Shown here: piece after piece, positions 24,695 to 33,068 of the stretch | Numbering within the stretch: position 1 is the stretch's first letter | Layout of the letters: each line of letters starts with the position of its first letter | Source: Fibrobacterota bacterium | GTDB taxonomy: Bacteria > Fibrobacterota > Chitinivibrionia > Chitinivibrionales > FEN-1185 | Assembly: GCA_003165595.1 (NCBI GenBank) | Contig: PLWQ01000029.1 | Coordinates: 1-43,646, forward strand | Reading direction: 5' to 3' | DNA length: 43,646 nt | Notes under the pieces: model-generated | What the model saw: the letters and a program-made list of their open reading frames with translations, nothing else | Database searches by the model: none | Told to the model about the DNA's origin: nothing | Position numbers and translations under genes: made by a program

Positions 24695-27442
24695 TTATTT
24701 CCCCCATCCCTGAATTCCGAACCCGTACGGGTACAGCGGCGCGCCGTAGAGCGAATCGCCCGTTGCAGTGTTGAGCGGCATGTTTGCCGCGATGAGCGAC
24801 CTGATTCTCTGGCGCTCGGCATCGGACGCGCCGATATCGTAGGGCAGGTCCCAGTGTTCCAGCATGTTTGTTTCCGTGTTTGTGCCGATCTGGTCACCGG
24901 ATCGCGGCAGTTGCCACGGCAGCCTTCCGTGCGGCGCGTAGCTGCCGAAAATAAGGCCTGCCACCGCATCGCCCGCTCCGTCGCCCGGCCGGTATGCCGC
25001 CACCAGAGCGTCCGCGCTGTCCGCAGCCCATGCAAGCGCGTACGGCCGCGGCATGATAACGACGGCGATAACCGGCACGCCCGCGTGTTTGTAACTTTGG
25101 AGCAGGGCAAGCTGGTCCTGAGGCATCTCCACGGTGTTTGCGCCCCATTGGGGAATGTTGGTGTAGCTTCCTTCGCCCAGGATGCACACGGCAGCATGAG
25201 CCGACAGGTGAACGGCAAGGGCCGAATCGTACACTGCGACAACGCCCCTTGCCGCGGCCTGCTTCTGTATTGTCAACCATATGGTCGTATCGTGGAACGA
25301 ACTGCCCCAGCCGGCATAACTGTTGCCGTCATTGGCGCGCGCTCCCGCCACAACCAGCGTATCGCCGGCCGAAAGCGCGAGAGGCAATTCGCCGTTGTTC
25401 TTGAGCAGGGTCATCGATTCCCTGGCCGCGGTTCTGGCAACCAGCAGATGGTTTGCTCCGCCGAGCACCGCGCCGGCCCAGTCGGCATTGCCGTAGGGAT
25501 TTTCGAACAACCCGAGGGAAAACTTGACACGCAGGACACGGGCGCACGCCTCGTCGATGCGGGCGTCGGGAATCTGGTTTACAAACGACGCCATGTTGAC
25601 GTCGCCCGGGCTCGCGTTTCCAAGAATGTCGGCCCCGGCGTTGAGGCAGCCTGCCCACAGTGCCGAGCCGAGGAATTCGGTACACACAATACCGTCGAAA
25701 TGGAGCGAGTCCCGCAGAAAATCGATCATCTGTTTGTTGTCGCTAGCGCCGTTGGGATTGGTGAAATACACGGTATTGGTGCCCAGCCCGGTCATTATCG
25801 CGGCGGCGCCTGCCTCTATCGCGGCTCGCCACGGCTTCAGGTGATACTGCAGGGTCACGGCGTCAAACGGTATGTCGTCCTGGCCGGCCGGCCAATGGCC
25901 GGGAATTGCAAGGATGGATTTCGGGTTGAGCTCCGGGCCGTTCTGGTAGGCGCATATCGTGGCGCGTATCATTGCCGCGCCGAAATCGGCGTTTTCGCCG
26001 CACCCGTCGCCGATCCTCGAATAGAGTACCTTCGTCCCCGTTTCCGGCGTGGGAGAAAGGGTGGCGCGAAATGCCTCGATAAGCTGCTCGTCACGCTGCA
26101 TGGTAGCGCATTTGTAAATTATGCCGAGATCGCGGGTCGCACAAAGCGCTCCCTGGGAAGGAAAGGTGGTGTAGAATCCGCTTACAAAATCGGATGTCGG
26201 GATGATGGGAATTCCCCATTTCGCCTTTGCCGCGCTTATCTGCGCCGGGCGCAGGTCCCAGGAACTCAGGTAGGTGGTCCAGCCGGCGCCGGGGAAGCGG
26301 TCTGCGGCGAAGAAAAGCTGCATGGCCTTGTCGGTTTTTGACATTCGCGACATAAGGTCGTTGACACGCACGCCTACAGGGAGGCGCCAGTTCTCGTACG
26401 GCTCGATTGTTCCGTTCTTGTCGAGGTCGCGGCAGCCGCCGATGAGGGGTACGCTGTCGGCCACGGTGGTGTCGATGGTGGGATTGTAGACGCCAAAGGT
26501 GCGCACGGCGGAATTCTTCCGGTTGCCGGCGGCGTCCACCGACACCACATACCATTTGTAGTTCCAGCGGTCGTCGAGGGTCGGTGCTGCCATGCTGTCG
26601 TCGGGAATGCCGTCGCCGATTTTGGTGTAGTTGTCAAGGAGGGGCGAGCCGCCTGCGGTCCAATCGTAGTCGGTGCGCGAGATATTGAGATAGACGTCGT
26701 AGAAAACGGCGTTCACGTCCGGGCTCCACAACAGCAGCGGCTTGCGCGTGCCGGTAATAACGGCGCTGTCGGCGGGGGAGGTCAGGCCGAAAACCGATTT
26801 TTCCAGGACGAAATCGTAGGCGCCGGCATACGAGGAAACGGGCTTTCGCGCTCGCGCAAACCCGGCTGCCGACACAAGAATGGTATCCACGGCAAAGGCC
26901 TGTTTCGCCAGAACCGGCGCACGTTCTCCGTCTCCCAGCCTTCGCAAGCCTCCCTTTCCCGTACTGCCGGTACTCGCGGTCTTGAGCAGGAAACGCGATG
27001 TCCCAATGGTTACGCGCACGCAATACGGCTGTGCCGACACATTCTTCGCATACAGCGGCGTGGCGTAGTCGCCGGGGGCGAGCTGCGCGTCGATTACGGT
27101 AGAAACATGCCTGCCCAGCAGGGTGAAGAGCTCAATGCACACCTGCCCGCTGCGTGCGGAAACGCCGAAGTAAAGGATTCCGTTGACACATGCAGGTATG
27201 CGGATCGCCGCGGCGCGCGCGCCCGGCGGGAGAGCGGCGAGGTCTTTTGTAATGGCGTAGGCGCCGTTTGCGTCTGTAAAGGCGGCAAGCCCGAGCCCGG
27301 CAAGCTTTACCGATACACCCGAAAGCGGCGATGCCGATCCGTCGCGCACCGTTCCCGTGAGGTGAATATCCTGGGAGAACGCCGGCGCGGCCGCGCCGGC
27401 CAGGCAGAGGAAGAGGATGGCTGCCGTTTGGCGGAAGATCAT
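24695..27442 (-). CDS. Secreted GH3-family protein lacking the canonical nucleophile
   Basis: ATG 27442 starts a clear signal peptide (IFRQTAAILFLCLAGAAAPAFS). The order then is a carboxypeptidase-regulatory-like domain (LTGTVRDGSASPLSGVSV), a T9SS/FlgD-like module (ELFTLLGRHVSTVI), an Fn3-like domain (about 250-350), an EF-hand-like DLDKNGTIEPYENW, and GH3 domains to the end (YPYGFGIQGWGK). Where family members have the SDW nucleophile, this one has HFDGIVCTEFLG, Glu589 instead of Asp. The KHF motif is also altered (ILAIPGHWPAG). It may be a changed enzyme or a pseudoenzyme that binds glycans. The 915-aa length is long because of the added modules. Confidence 0.85.
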   Translation of the reverse strand: MIFRQTAAILFLCLAGAAAPAFSQDIHLTGTVRDGSASPLSGVSVKLAGLGLAAFTDANGAYAITKDLAALPPGARAAAIRIPACVNGILYFGVSARSGQVCIELFTLLGRHVSTVIDAQLAPGDYATPLYAKNVSAQPYCVRVTIGTSRFLLKTASTGSTGKGGLRRLGDGERAPVLAKQAFAVDTILVSAAGFARARKPVSSYAGAYDFVLEKSVFGLTSPADSAVITGTRKPLLLWSPDVNAVFYDVYLNISRTDYDWTAGGSPLLDNYTKIGDGIPDDSMAAPTLDDRWNYKWYVVSVDAAGNRKNSAVRTFGVYNPTIDTTVADSVPLIGGCRDLDKNGTIEPYENWRLPVGVRVNDLMSRMSKTDKAMQLFFAADRFPGAGWTTYLSSWDLRPAQISAAKAKWGIPIIPTSDFVSGFYTTFPSQGALCATRDLGIIYKCATMQRDEQLIEAFRATLSPTPETGTKVLYSRIGDGCGENADFGAAMIRATICAYQNGPELNPKSILAIPGHWPAGQDDIPFDAVTLQYHLKPWRAAIEAGAAAIMTGLGTNTVYFTNPNGASDNKQMIDFLRDSLHFDGIVCTEFLGSALWAGCLNAGADILGNASPGDVNMASFVNQIPDARIDEACARVLRVKFSLGLFENPYGNADWAGAVLGGANHLLVARTAARESMTLLKNNGELPLALSAGDTLVVAGARANDGNSYAGWGSSFHDTTIWLTIQKQAAARGVVAVYDSALAVHLSAHAAVCILGEGSYTNIPQWGANTVEMPQDQLALLQSYKHAGVPVIAVVIMPRPYALAWAADSADALVAAYRPGDGAGDAVAGLIFGSYAPHGRLPWQLPRSGDQIGTNTETNMLEHWDLPYDIGASDAERQRIRSLIAANMPLNTATGDSLYGAPLYPYGFGIQGWGK

Positions 27443-27592
27443 GTTGCATGCCCTGGTTGGTTCCCGGAACCGGCCGCATCTGCAGTGCCGGCGGAACCGG
27501 ATACTCTCTCTTGCATGGACCCCCCACGTGCGCGCATTGATCATGCGCTCCATGCCGTGCCGAAAGTATCCGGTTCCGCCGGCGCCCGCATC

Positions 27593-27633
27593 AAAAATCG
27601 GCAGAGTCCCTCTTCCGGGAGAGGAACTCCGCC
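27593..27633 (-). terminator. Intrinsic terminator after the DUF2341/LamG gene
   Basis: On the minus strand a 14-bp stem (with two G-T pairs) runs from 27633 to 27600 around a 6-base loop and is followed by GATTTTTG. It lies about 125 bases past the lipoprotein stop and should separate that gene from GH3 gene 2. The rest of 27443-27756 holds only the upstream region of GH3 gene 2. Confidence 0.7.
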
Positions 27634-27756
27634 TTCAGCAAAAGAAGAGAGCCCCCCCTCTTTCTTTCGCATGTATTGAACGCCGCATCCCCGCGACCTC
27701 TTCCCGATATTTCAATCACGGGGACGCGACGATAAAAGCCGATCGGAACAAGCCCC

Positions 27757-29430
27757 TTACTTTTCCTGCGTGACAATAACCACTTTCTGGTCGGACCTCT
27801 GGTTCTCGTACGACAAGAGCAGCCAGTCGCTAGATCGCGCCGTTTTCGACACGTGCACCTCGTCGAGTGAACCGGTGAGGTACTGGATGCCGTTATAGCC
27901 GATTGTCACCTTGTCGTCCACGTTGTCCTTGGCCCCTGCGGTGTAGGTGGAAGTAATGCCCGTTTGAGCGCCATCAAGGAAGAACGATGCGGTGCCGGCC
28001 GTGCCCGACTCGTACTGCCACCTGAACACGAGAAAATGCCATTGATTGTCGAGCGGAACGTCTTTGTCCGCGAAGGCATATCCGTTGCCTTTGCCGAAGA
28101 ACGAGGGCCGAAGGCCCGTGCCGCCGGCGGGCGTTCCGTCGCTGAAATACAACTGTTTTTCCCCCGTGTTCTGCACGATGTTCTCTTTGCCTTTGGCAAG
28201 CAGCACGCCGCCGGGGGCGGAAAGGTTGACCCACGCGGCAATCGTAACGTCGCCGGCGGCCATTTCCGTTACCCCGCTGTTGGTGGAAACCTTGTCGGTG
28301 CCGCCGAAGCCGTGGCCGTTTGCCACAACGCCCGCCCGGGATGTTGACGAAATGTAATCGTCGCCGTCGGCCGCGTTCGGGGTGGCGTCTTTGTAGAGGC
28401 CGGGATTCCCGATGCCCGCCTTTTCCTCTTCGAGATGCCACACCGCGGCAAACCCGGAGGCGGTGTCGAATACGGCGTTGGGGTTCGACGCCGGTAGCGC
28501 CGCGGCATTTCCCCAGTGCATCCGGACAAATTGCGAGGCATTGTTGCCGTAGACCGTGTCGATGCTTATCCAGACAACGGCCTGATCGAGTACCGAGTCC
28601 CACTCAACAATCTCAAATGCACACGGTCTTCCGTTCGCCTTGGAAAATCTGATGTCCCTGCCGCCCGGCAGCGCCTGCGAGAAATTGAAATTGGACGCAT
28701 TGAGCCTTGCTGCAACAGGAAAATGGGTGAGGGGCAACGATGTCGCCGCGCCCGTCGCTGAGGTGTTAATGGTGATTTTTGCCGAGTGGCTCCATGAGGC
28801 GAACGGATCAAGCACGATGGTGTCCGGGGAATTCACCGGCAGATTTGCCGCAAGCACCACCGCCGAGTCCAGCGCGCTGCGCTGGAATTTGAGCTCCGGA
28901 AGCGTACACTGAGGCACCGAGACCAGTTCAACGGCGTCGGCTCCGGCGGCTATCTGCTTGCACAGCGTTGTACCCTGTATGTAAACGTACCCGGATGAAT
29001 TCTCCATGCTATCGGACAGGGGAATCACTATGGCGGCCGTGGCCCGCAGCGAATCCGGCGGAATGATAACGGGCGTCTCGTTTACCGTAATGCCCGTGCG
29101 CAGAAGCGCGCGGTCTTGCGCGTTGTTGACTGCCTGGACATTGTAGCTTCCGGGAGCGATGCCGGTAAAGCGGTACCTGCCGTCGGCTTCGGTAACCGCC
29201 AGCATGTTGCGGCTGGTCTGGCTGTCGAACGCGGGATTATGGGTACGCGCCACGAGCGACACCCAGGCGCCGGGATTTCCCTTGCCGTCAACCGTTACGA
29301 TCTTGCCGCTTACCTCGGTGTCGGACCCGCCGCCCGCCACACGCGTCGGCGAGCACGCGAACCCCGCGAGCGCAAGCGTTGCGCCTGTGAGGAGCGCACG
29401 GAGCGCAAGAAATTTATTTCTTGTCTTCAT
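27757..29430 (-). CDS. Lipoprotein with DUF2341 and LamG-like domains
   Basis: A signal peptide ends in a lipobox-like LALAGFAC (Cys26). A carboxypeptidase-regulatory-like domain follows (VSGKIVTVDGKGNPGAWVSL, YRFTGIAPGSYNVQAVN). Then comes DUF2341 (LTHFPVAARLNASNF, IRFSKANGRPCAFEIVEWD) and a concanavalin-A-like LamG fold (FAAVWHLEE, VTIAAWVNLS, WHFLVFRWQYE, GSLDEVHVSKTARS). This is a common build for surface carbohydrate-binding lipoproteins in Fibrobacterota. The ATG overlaps the end of the TIGR02147 gene by 17 bases, so expression is coupled to that regulator. Confidence 0.88.
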   Translation of the reverse strand: MKTRNKFLALRALLTGATLALAGFACSPTRVAGGGSDTEVSGKIVTVDGKGNPGAWVSLVARTHNPAFDSQTSRNMLAVTEADGRYRFTGIAPGSYNVQAVNNAQDRALLRTGITVNETPVIIPPDSLRATAAIVIPLSDSMENSSGYVYIQGTTLCKQIAAGADAVELVSVPQCTLPELKFQRSALDSAVVLAANLPVNSPDTIVLDPFASWSHSAKITINTSATGAATSLPLTHFPVAARLNASNFNFSQALPGGRDIRFSKANGRPCAFEIVEWDSVLDQAVVWISIDTVYGNNASQFVRMHWGNAAALPASNPNAVFDTASGFAAVWHLEEEKAGIGNPGLYKDATPNAADGDDYISSTSRAGVVANGHGFGGTDKVSTNSGVTEMAAGDVTIAAWVNLSAPGGVLLAKGKENIVQNTGEKQLYFSDGTPAGGTGLRPSFFGKGNGYAFADKDVPLDNQWHFLVFRWQYESGTAGTASFFLDGAQTGITSTYTAGAKDNVDDKVTIGYNGIQYLTGSLDEVHVSKTARSSDWLLLSYENQRSDQKVVIVTQEK

Positions 29431-30271
29431 CCGAGGTTTTGCTCACGGGAAACAGGTTAAAGGTGAACTGGTACACTCTGTCGGGCGCGTTGTCGAGCCG
29501 GGCTATCTCGAGCAGCTCCTTCCGGAACTCCCGGGTTTTCATCTTGAAAAGTTCGAACGTGGTCTTGGATATGCTGAAGGTGGTGGACGCGCTCATGCGG
29601 TCGTTGCGCGCAACGACGTCGTAGGCCTTAAGCGCCATCTGGAGCATTTCGCACTGGAATTTCTCTATGACAAAGGCCTCGGCCGCGTCGGGCTTTACCG
29701 AAATCACGTTGTCGGTCTGGTGGTACAGGCCTTTGTCGTCCCGCTCGAGAAACCCCAGGCGCTCCAGCAGCGTAACGGATTCCTGCGCCTCTCTGGCGGG
29801 TATTGCGGGCGCGAGCCGTGCACCAAGCCTGGCGTAGTCGTCCCGGAAATCGATCATGGTGACCACTTCGCGGATCACGCTGTGATACCACTTGCTGTAG
29901 AACTCGTACCGGTCTTTGTCGATTGTCCGTATGTCGATCGGCCGCCGGCATTCGACGATCCGGCTGTAGTACATCGTCTTTTCGGAAATATTTTTGGCTT
30001 GATTGAAGAAGACGAGGTTCTCGAAATATTCGTTTTCGTCTTTTGTGTGGCCGATGGCTCCGGAAATCTTGTCGATGCTCTTTTTTGTCAAATTCCGTTT
30101 TCCCTCGATAACATAGTAGAGAAACGCGGAAGCGTTGATCCCGGCTTTTTTCGAGAAATAGCGGTAGGAGAAATAGCGCTTTGTAGCCTTCTGGTCGTTA
30201 TAGTAATCGCGAAGGTAGGTCCGGAAATTCTGGTATTCGAAGATGTTGATCATAGAGAATGGCACCGTCAT
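29414..30271 (-). CDS. TIGR02147-family (Fibrobacter paralogous) regulator
   Basis: The protein (about 285 aa) matches the TIGR02147 family over its length: INIFEYQNFRTYLRDYYND, then FSYRYFSKKAGI, LYYVIEGKRNLTKKSI and the central EYFENLVFFNQAK. It ends in a Phe-rich segment (FKMKTREFRKELLEIA). The N-terminal part is helix-turn-helix-like; members are large paralogous sets in Fibrobacterota, usually beside genes for secreted proteins, and are taken to be transcription regulators. Starts at 30304 (TTG), 30271 (ATG) and 30253 (ATG) are all possible; none has a good ribosome binding site. Confidence 0.88.
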   Translation of the reverse strand: MTVPFSMINIFEYQNFRTYLRDYYNDQKATKRYFSYRYFSKKAGINASAFLYYVIEGKRNLTKKSIDKISGAIGHTKDENEYFENLVFFNQAKNISEKTMYYSRIVECRRPIDIRTIDKDRYEFYSKWYHSVIREVVTMIDFRDDYARLGARLAPAIPAREAQESVTLLERLGFLERDDKGLYHQTDNVISVKPDAAEAFVIEKFQCEMLQMALKAYDVVARNDRMSASTTFSISKTTFELFKMKTREFRKELLEIARLDNAPDRVYQFTFNLFPVSKTSDEDKK

Positions 30272-30351
30272 CACAAGGAAGTTGTCTTGTGATTCTGTGA
30301 ACAAAATATAAGCTATTTGACATCGTTTTGCTCATTTTATGATGTTTTTGC

Positions 30352-30367
30352 GTTCACGTCAGTGAAC
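30352..30367. promoter_or_regulatory. Perfect palindrome upstream of the TIGR02147 gene
   Basis: GTTCAC-GTCA-GTGAAC is a perfect inverted repeat 80 bases upstream of the regulator. A GTTCAC half site recurs on the minus strand at about 30295-30300 and a second repeat (CACAAG/CTTGTG) lies at about 30271-30290. Autoregulation by the TIGR02147 protein or control by another repressor is possible. Confidence 0.4.
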
Positions 30368-30481
30368 AGGTCGGGTAGATGTTTTGTAAGTTTTTGTAGA
30401 TCAAGCGATTGGCCGGAGGCTGGTGAAAACCGCAAACGGTCCGGAATCGCAGTTTTCCTGGAGGCTGATCCGATTTCGCGT

Positions 30482-30509
30482 TTGACATATCCCGCGGAGA
30501 CCGTATATT
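30482..30509 (+). promoter_or_regulatory. Sigma-70 promoter for the TPR membrane protein
   Basis: TTGACA (30482-30487), a 16-base spacer and TATATT (30504-30509) precede the TPR gene. The predicted start near 30516 gives a leader of about 110 bases. Apart from this and the palindrome, 30272-30624 shows nothing. Confidence 0.65.
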
Positions 30510-30624
30510 TTCTTGGCGGGCGGGGAGGTTTCCCTTTGGAGAATCGGGGCGATAACGAAGGTATGATCGACGCCGGAGCATCCCCGATGTTTCCAAGGAG
30601 ACCCGGGGCTGCCGGATATCAAGA

Positions 30625-32814
30625 ATGACAACCACTTCAGTCAAAGATCGTTTCCGCTTCGCGGGAGTTTGCGCGCTGCTGTGCGCAGCAACGGTGGTAG
30701 CCTATTGGCCTGTTACGCACGCGGGCTTCCTCGTCAGCTACGACGACGAACTGTACGTCACGAACAATCCTCACGTGCTTTCCGGCATTTCGCCGGAGAA
30801 TCTCCTGTGGGCCTGCACCACGTTCGAAACGGGAAACTGGCATCCGCTCACGTGGGTATCACACATGCTCGACTGTAGCCTGTTCGGGCCTCGGCCGCAG
30901 CCCCCGCACCTGGAGAATCTTGCTTTCCATCTTGTGAACGTTGTTCTGCTGTTCTGCCTCCTATGGGCGGCCACGGGCGCCGGATGGAAAAGCGCTTTTG
31001 TGGCCGCGCTGTTTGCCCTTCATCCGATGCACGTTGAGTCGGTGGCGTGGATCTCCGAACGCAAGGACGTGCTGAGCACCATGTTCTGGCTGCTCACAAC
31101 GCTGTGCTATGTACGATATGTCAAGAAACGTGAAGGCGGCTGGTACGCCGCGTCGCTCGCGTGTTTTGTTCTGGGCCTCATGGCCAAGCCCATGCTGGTG
31201 ACCCTGCCTTTTACGCTGCTTGTACTGGACGCGTGGCCGCTGGGCCGCCTCGACGCTCCTGCCAAGGCCGCCGCAGCCGGGCGCGCCGCCGGCAGGAACA
31301 CCACGCCGCCGGGATGGCGCGCCTGGCTGCCGCCGTTGGCGGAAAAGGCGCCTTTTTTTGCACTGTCGGCGGTTTCGTCCATTATCGCCTTTGTCGCGCA
31401 AAGCAACAAGCGTGCGGTGGTGGCGGTGTCGAGCCTCTCGCCCCTTGAGCGCGCAGCGAACGCCATTCATTCGTACGGCGCCTACCTCGAAAAGCTGGTC
31501 GCTCCTGTCAATCTTGCCTGTTTTTATCCATTCCCGCAGCGACAGCCGGTTCTCGCAACGCTCGCGTCGTTGGCGGTTCTTGTCGCGATTTCGGCAGTTT
31601 GCCTCAGGGAAAGGAGGCGGGCGCCGTACTTGCTTGCGGGATGGCTGTGGTACCTGGGCACGCTCGTGCCGGTGATCGGCCTTGTGCAGGTTGGCGTGCA
31701 GGCCATGGCCGACCGGTACACCTACGTTCCCTTTATCGGGCCCTTCGTAATGATCGCATGGGGAATTTCGGGCGCCCTTGCGCAATGGCGCATTCCCCGG
31801 CCCGCGATTTTCGCCGGCGCAACTGCGGCGGTGTTTGCGCTGGCCGGGGTAACGCATGCCACGGCCGGCTACTGGAAAAACAGCATGACGCTCTTTGAGC
31901 GCGCCGCTTCGGTCACCAGGAACAACGACGTGGCGTATCTCAACCTCGGGGTTGCCCTGTCGTCGGCCGGGAAAACTGATTCCGCAATAGCAAGCTTTAA
32001 CCGCGCCCTTGCGGCAAAACCGGGTGACGCCGGCGTTGCCTACGACGCGTACAACAACCTGGGCATCGCCAGTGCCCGGGCGGGCAGGACAAACGAGGCG
32101 CTTTCGTATTACCGCAGGGCGCTGAGGGCGGCGCCGGACCTTCCCGAGGCGTATTTCAACCTTGCCGCGGCGCTTGCAGCCGCGGGCAACGGCTTAAAGG
32201 CCGTCGAGAACTACCGGCTCGGGCTGCAGCGCGATCCCGGCGATTTTGATGCCCGCAGCAATCTGGGAGACCTGCTGGCGCGCGCCGCGAAACCGGGCGA
32301 GGCGATTGACGAATACAAGGCCGCGCTCCGGTTGCGGCCGAATTCGGCCGCAACGCTGTGCAGCCTGGGACGGCTGCTTGCCGACGCGGGCCATCTCGAC
32401 GAATCGATCGCCTGCTTCACAAAAGCGCTCGTGCTGCGGCCCGACCTCACGGTTGCGCACATCAATCTCGGTGTCGCGTTTGCCATGAAAAGCGACATGA
32501 ACGATGCGCTCCTTCATTTCCGGGAGGCGATTCGCCAAACTCCGCGGAGCTCCGAAGCGCATGCCGATTGTGCGCGGGCCCTTGCTTCGATGAACGACAC
32601 CGCGGCAGCTTTGAGCCAGTACGAGGAGGCTGTCCGACTCGACTCGCTGAATGTGGATGCACGGCTCAATTTTGGCGCACTATTGGCCGGCCAGGGGAAA
32701 ACCGCGGATGCGGCAAGGCAATTCGGAGCGGTTCTTGCGATCGATCCCGGGAATACCGCGGCGAAAAGGGATTTGGGTCTGGTGACAAGAAGTTGGGGCA
32801 GTCAGAGGAGGTGA
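30625..32814 (+). CDS. Multi-pass membrane protein with C-terminal TPR repeats (GT-C/TMTC-like)
   Basis: The first ~430 residues hold about ten hydrophobic helices. SYDDELYVTNNPHV and NWHPLTWVSHMLDCSLFG at the first outer loop, and LHPMHVESVAWISERKDVLS, fit the GT-C-type glycosyltransferase/TMTC (DUF1736) group, which uses lipid-linked sugars. From about residue 430 at least eight TPR units follow (VAYLNLGVALSSAGKTDSAI, AYNNLGIASARAGRTNEAL, TLCSLGRLLADAGHLDESI). A sugar transferase or a protein-assembly scaffold is likely; acceptor and donor are unknown. The 729-aa length is usual for the group. The ribosome binding site is weak. Confidence 0.82.
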   Translation: MTTTSVKDRFRFAGVCALLCAATVVAYWPVTHAGFLVSYDDELYVTNNPHVLSGISPENLLWACTTFETGNWHPLTWVSHMLDCSLFGPRPQPPHLENLAFHLVNVVLLFCLLWAATGAGWKSAFVAALFALHPMHVESVAWISERKDVLSTMFWLLTTLCYVRYVKKREGGWYAASLACFVLGLMAKPMLVTLPFTLLVLDAWPLGRLDAPAKAAAAGRAAGRNTTPPGWRAWLPPLAEKAPFFALSAVSSIIAFVAQSNKRAVVAVSSLSPLERAANAIHSYGAYLEKLVAPVNLACFYPFPQRQPVLATLASLAVLVAISAVCLRERRRAPYLLAGWLWYLGTLVPVIGLVQVGVQAMADRYTYVPFIGPFVMIAWGISGALAQWRIPRPAIFAGATAAVFALAGVTHATAGYWKNSMTLFERAASVTRNNDVAYLNLGVALSSAGKTDSAIASFNRALAAKPGDAGVAYDAYNNLGIASARAGRTNEALSYYRRALRAAPDLPEAYFNLAAALAAAGNGLKAVENYRLGLQRDPGDFDARSNLGDLLARAAKPGEAIDEYKAALRLRPNSAATLCSLGRLLADAGHLDESIACFTKALVLRPDLTVAHINLGVAFAMKSDMNDALLHFREAIRQTPRSSEAHADCARALASMNDTAAALSQYEEAVRLDSLNVDARLNFGALLAGQGKTADAARQFGAVLAIDPGNTAAKRDLGLVTRSWGSQRR

Positions 32815-32890
32815 TGTTGCGCTTGCTGCGCAGTGTGTACCCTTCGTCCGTTCCCGGAGGACTTGACACAAGGAGAAATGAACTTCTGCT

Positions 32891-33031
32891 CCGCGTTAGG
32901 ACGGACTGGAAGGGGCGCTAAAGCGCCGTGCCGGTCGACCCCGCCGAAAGGCAGCGGGGCGATCCGGCACCGAGGCCGACTGGCCGAGCCTGCAAGGAGG
33001 GCCGACCCGAGCGAAAGCGAGGGGGACGCCC
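32891..33031 (-). repeat. Structured GC-rich repeat, copy B (between convergent genes)
   Basis: Read on the minus strand the order is GGGCG, a hairpin-like CTCGC/GCTCG arm, GGCCCTCCTT, CTCGGCC...GGCCTCGGTGCCG, hairpin CCCCGC/GCGGGG, hairpin GGCGC-TTTA-GCGCC, then TTCCAGTCCGTCCTAACGCGG. The linkers match copy A at 18290-18425; the stems differ but still pair. The repeat fills most of the gap between the TPR gene and the E2-like gene. Confidence 0.65.
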
Positions 33032-33068
33032 AACTCCATTTCTCCCATCCGAAGCGAAAATCCCCGCC

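Noticed and set aside
24854-26341. 495-codon plus-strand frame
   Set aside because: Antisense to GH3 gene 2; composition effect.
29159-30292. 377-codon plus-strand frame
   Set aside because: Antisense to the TIGR02147 regulator and lipoprotein genes.
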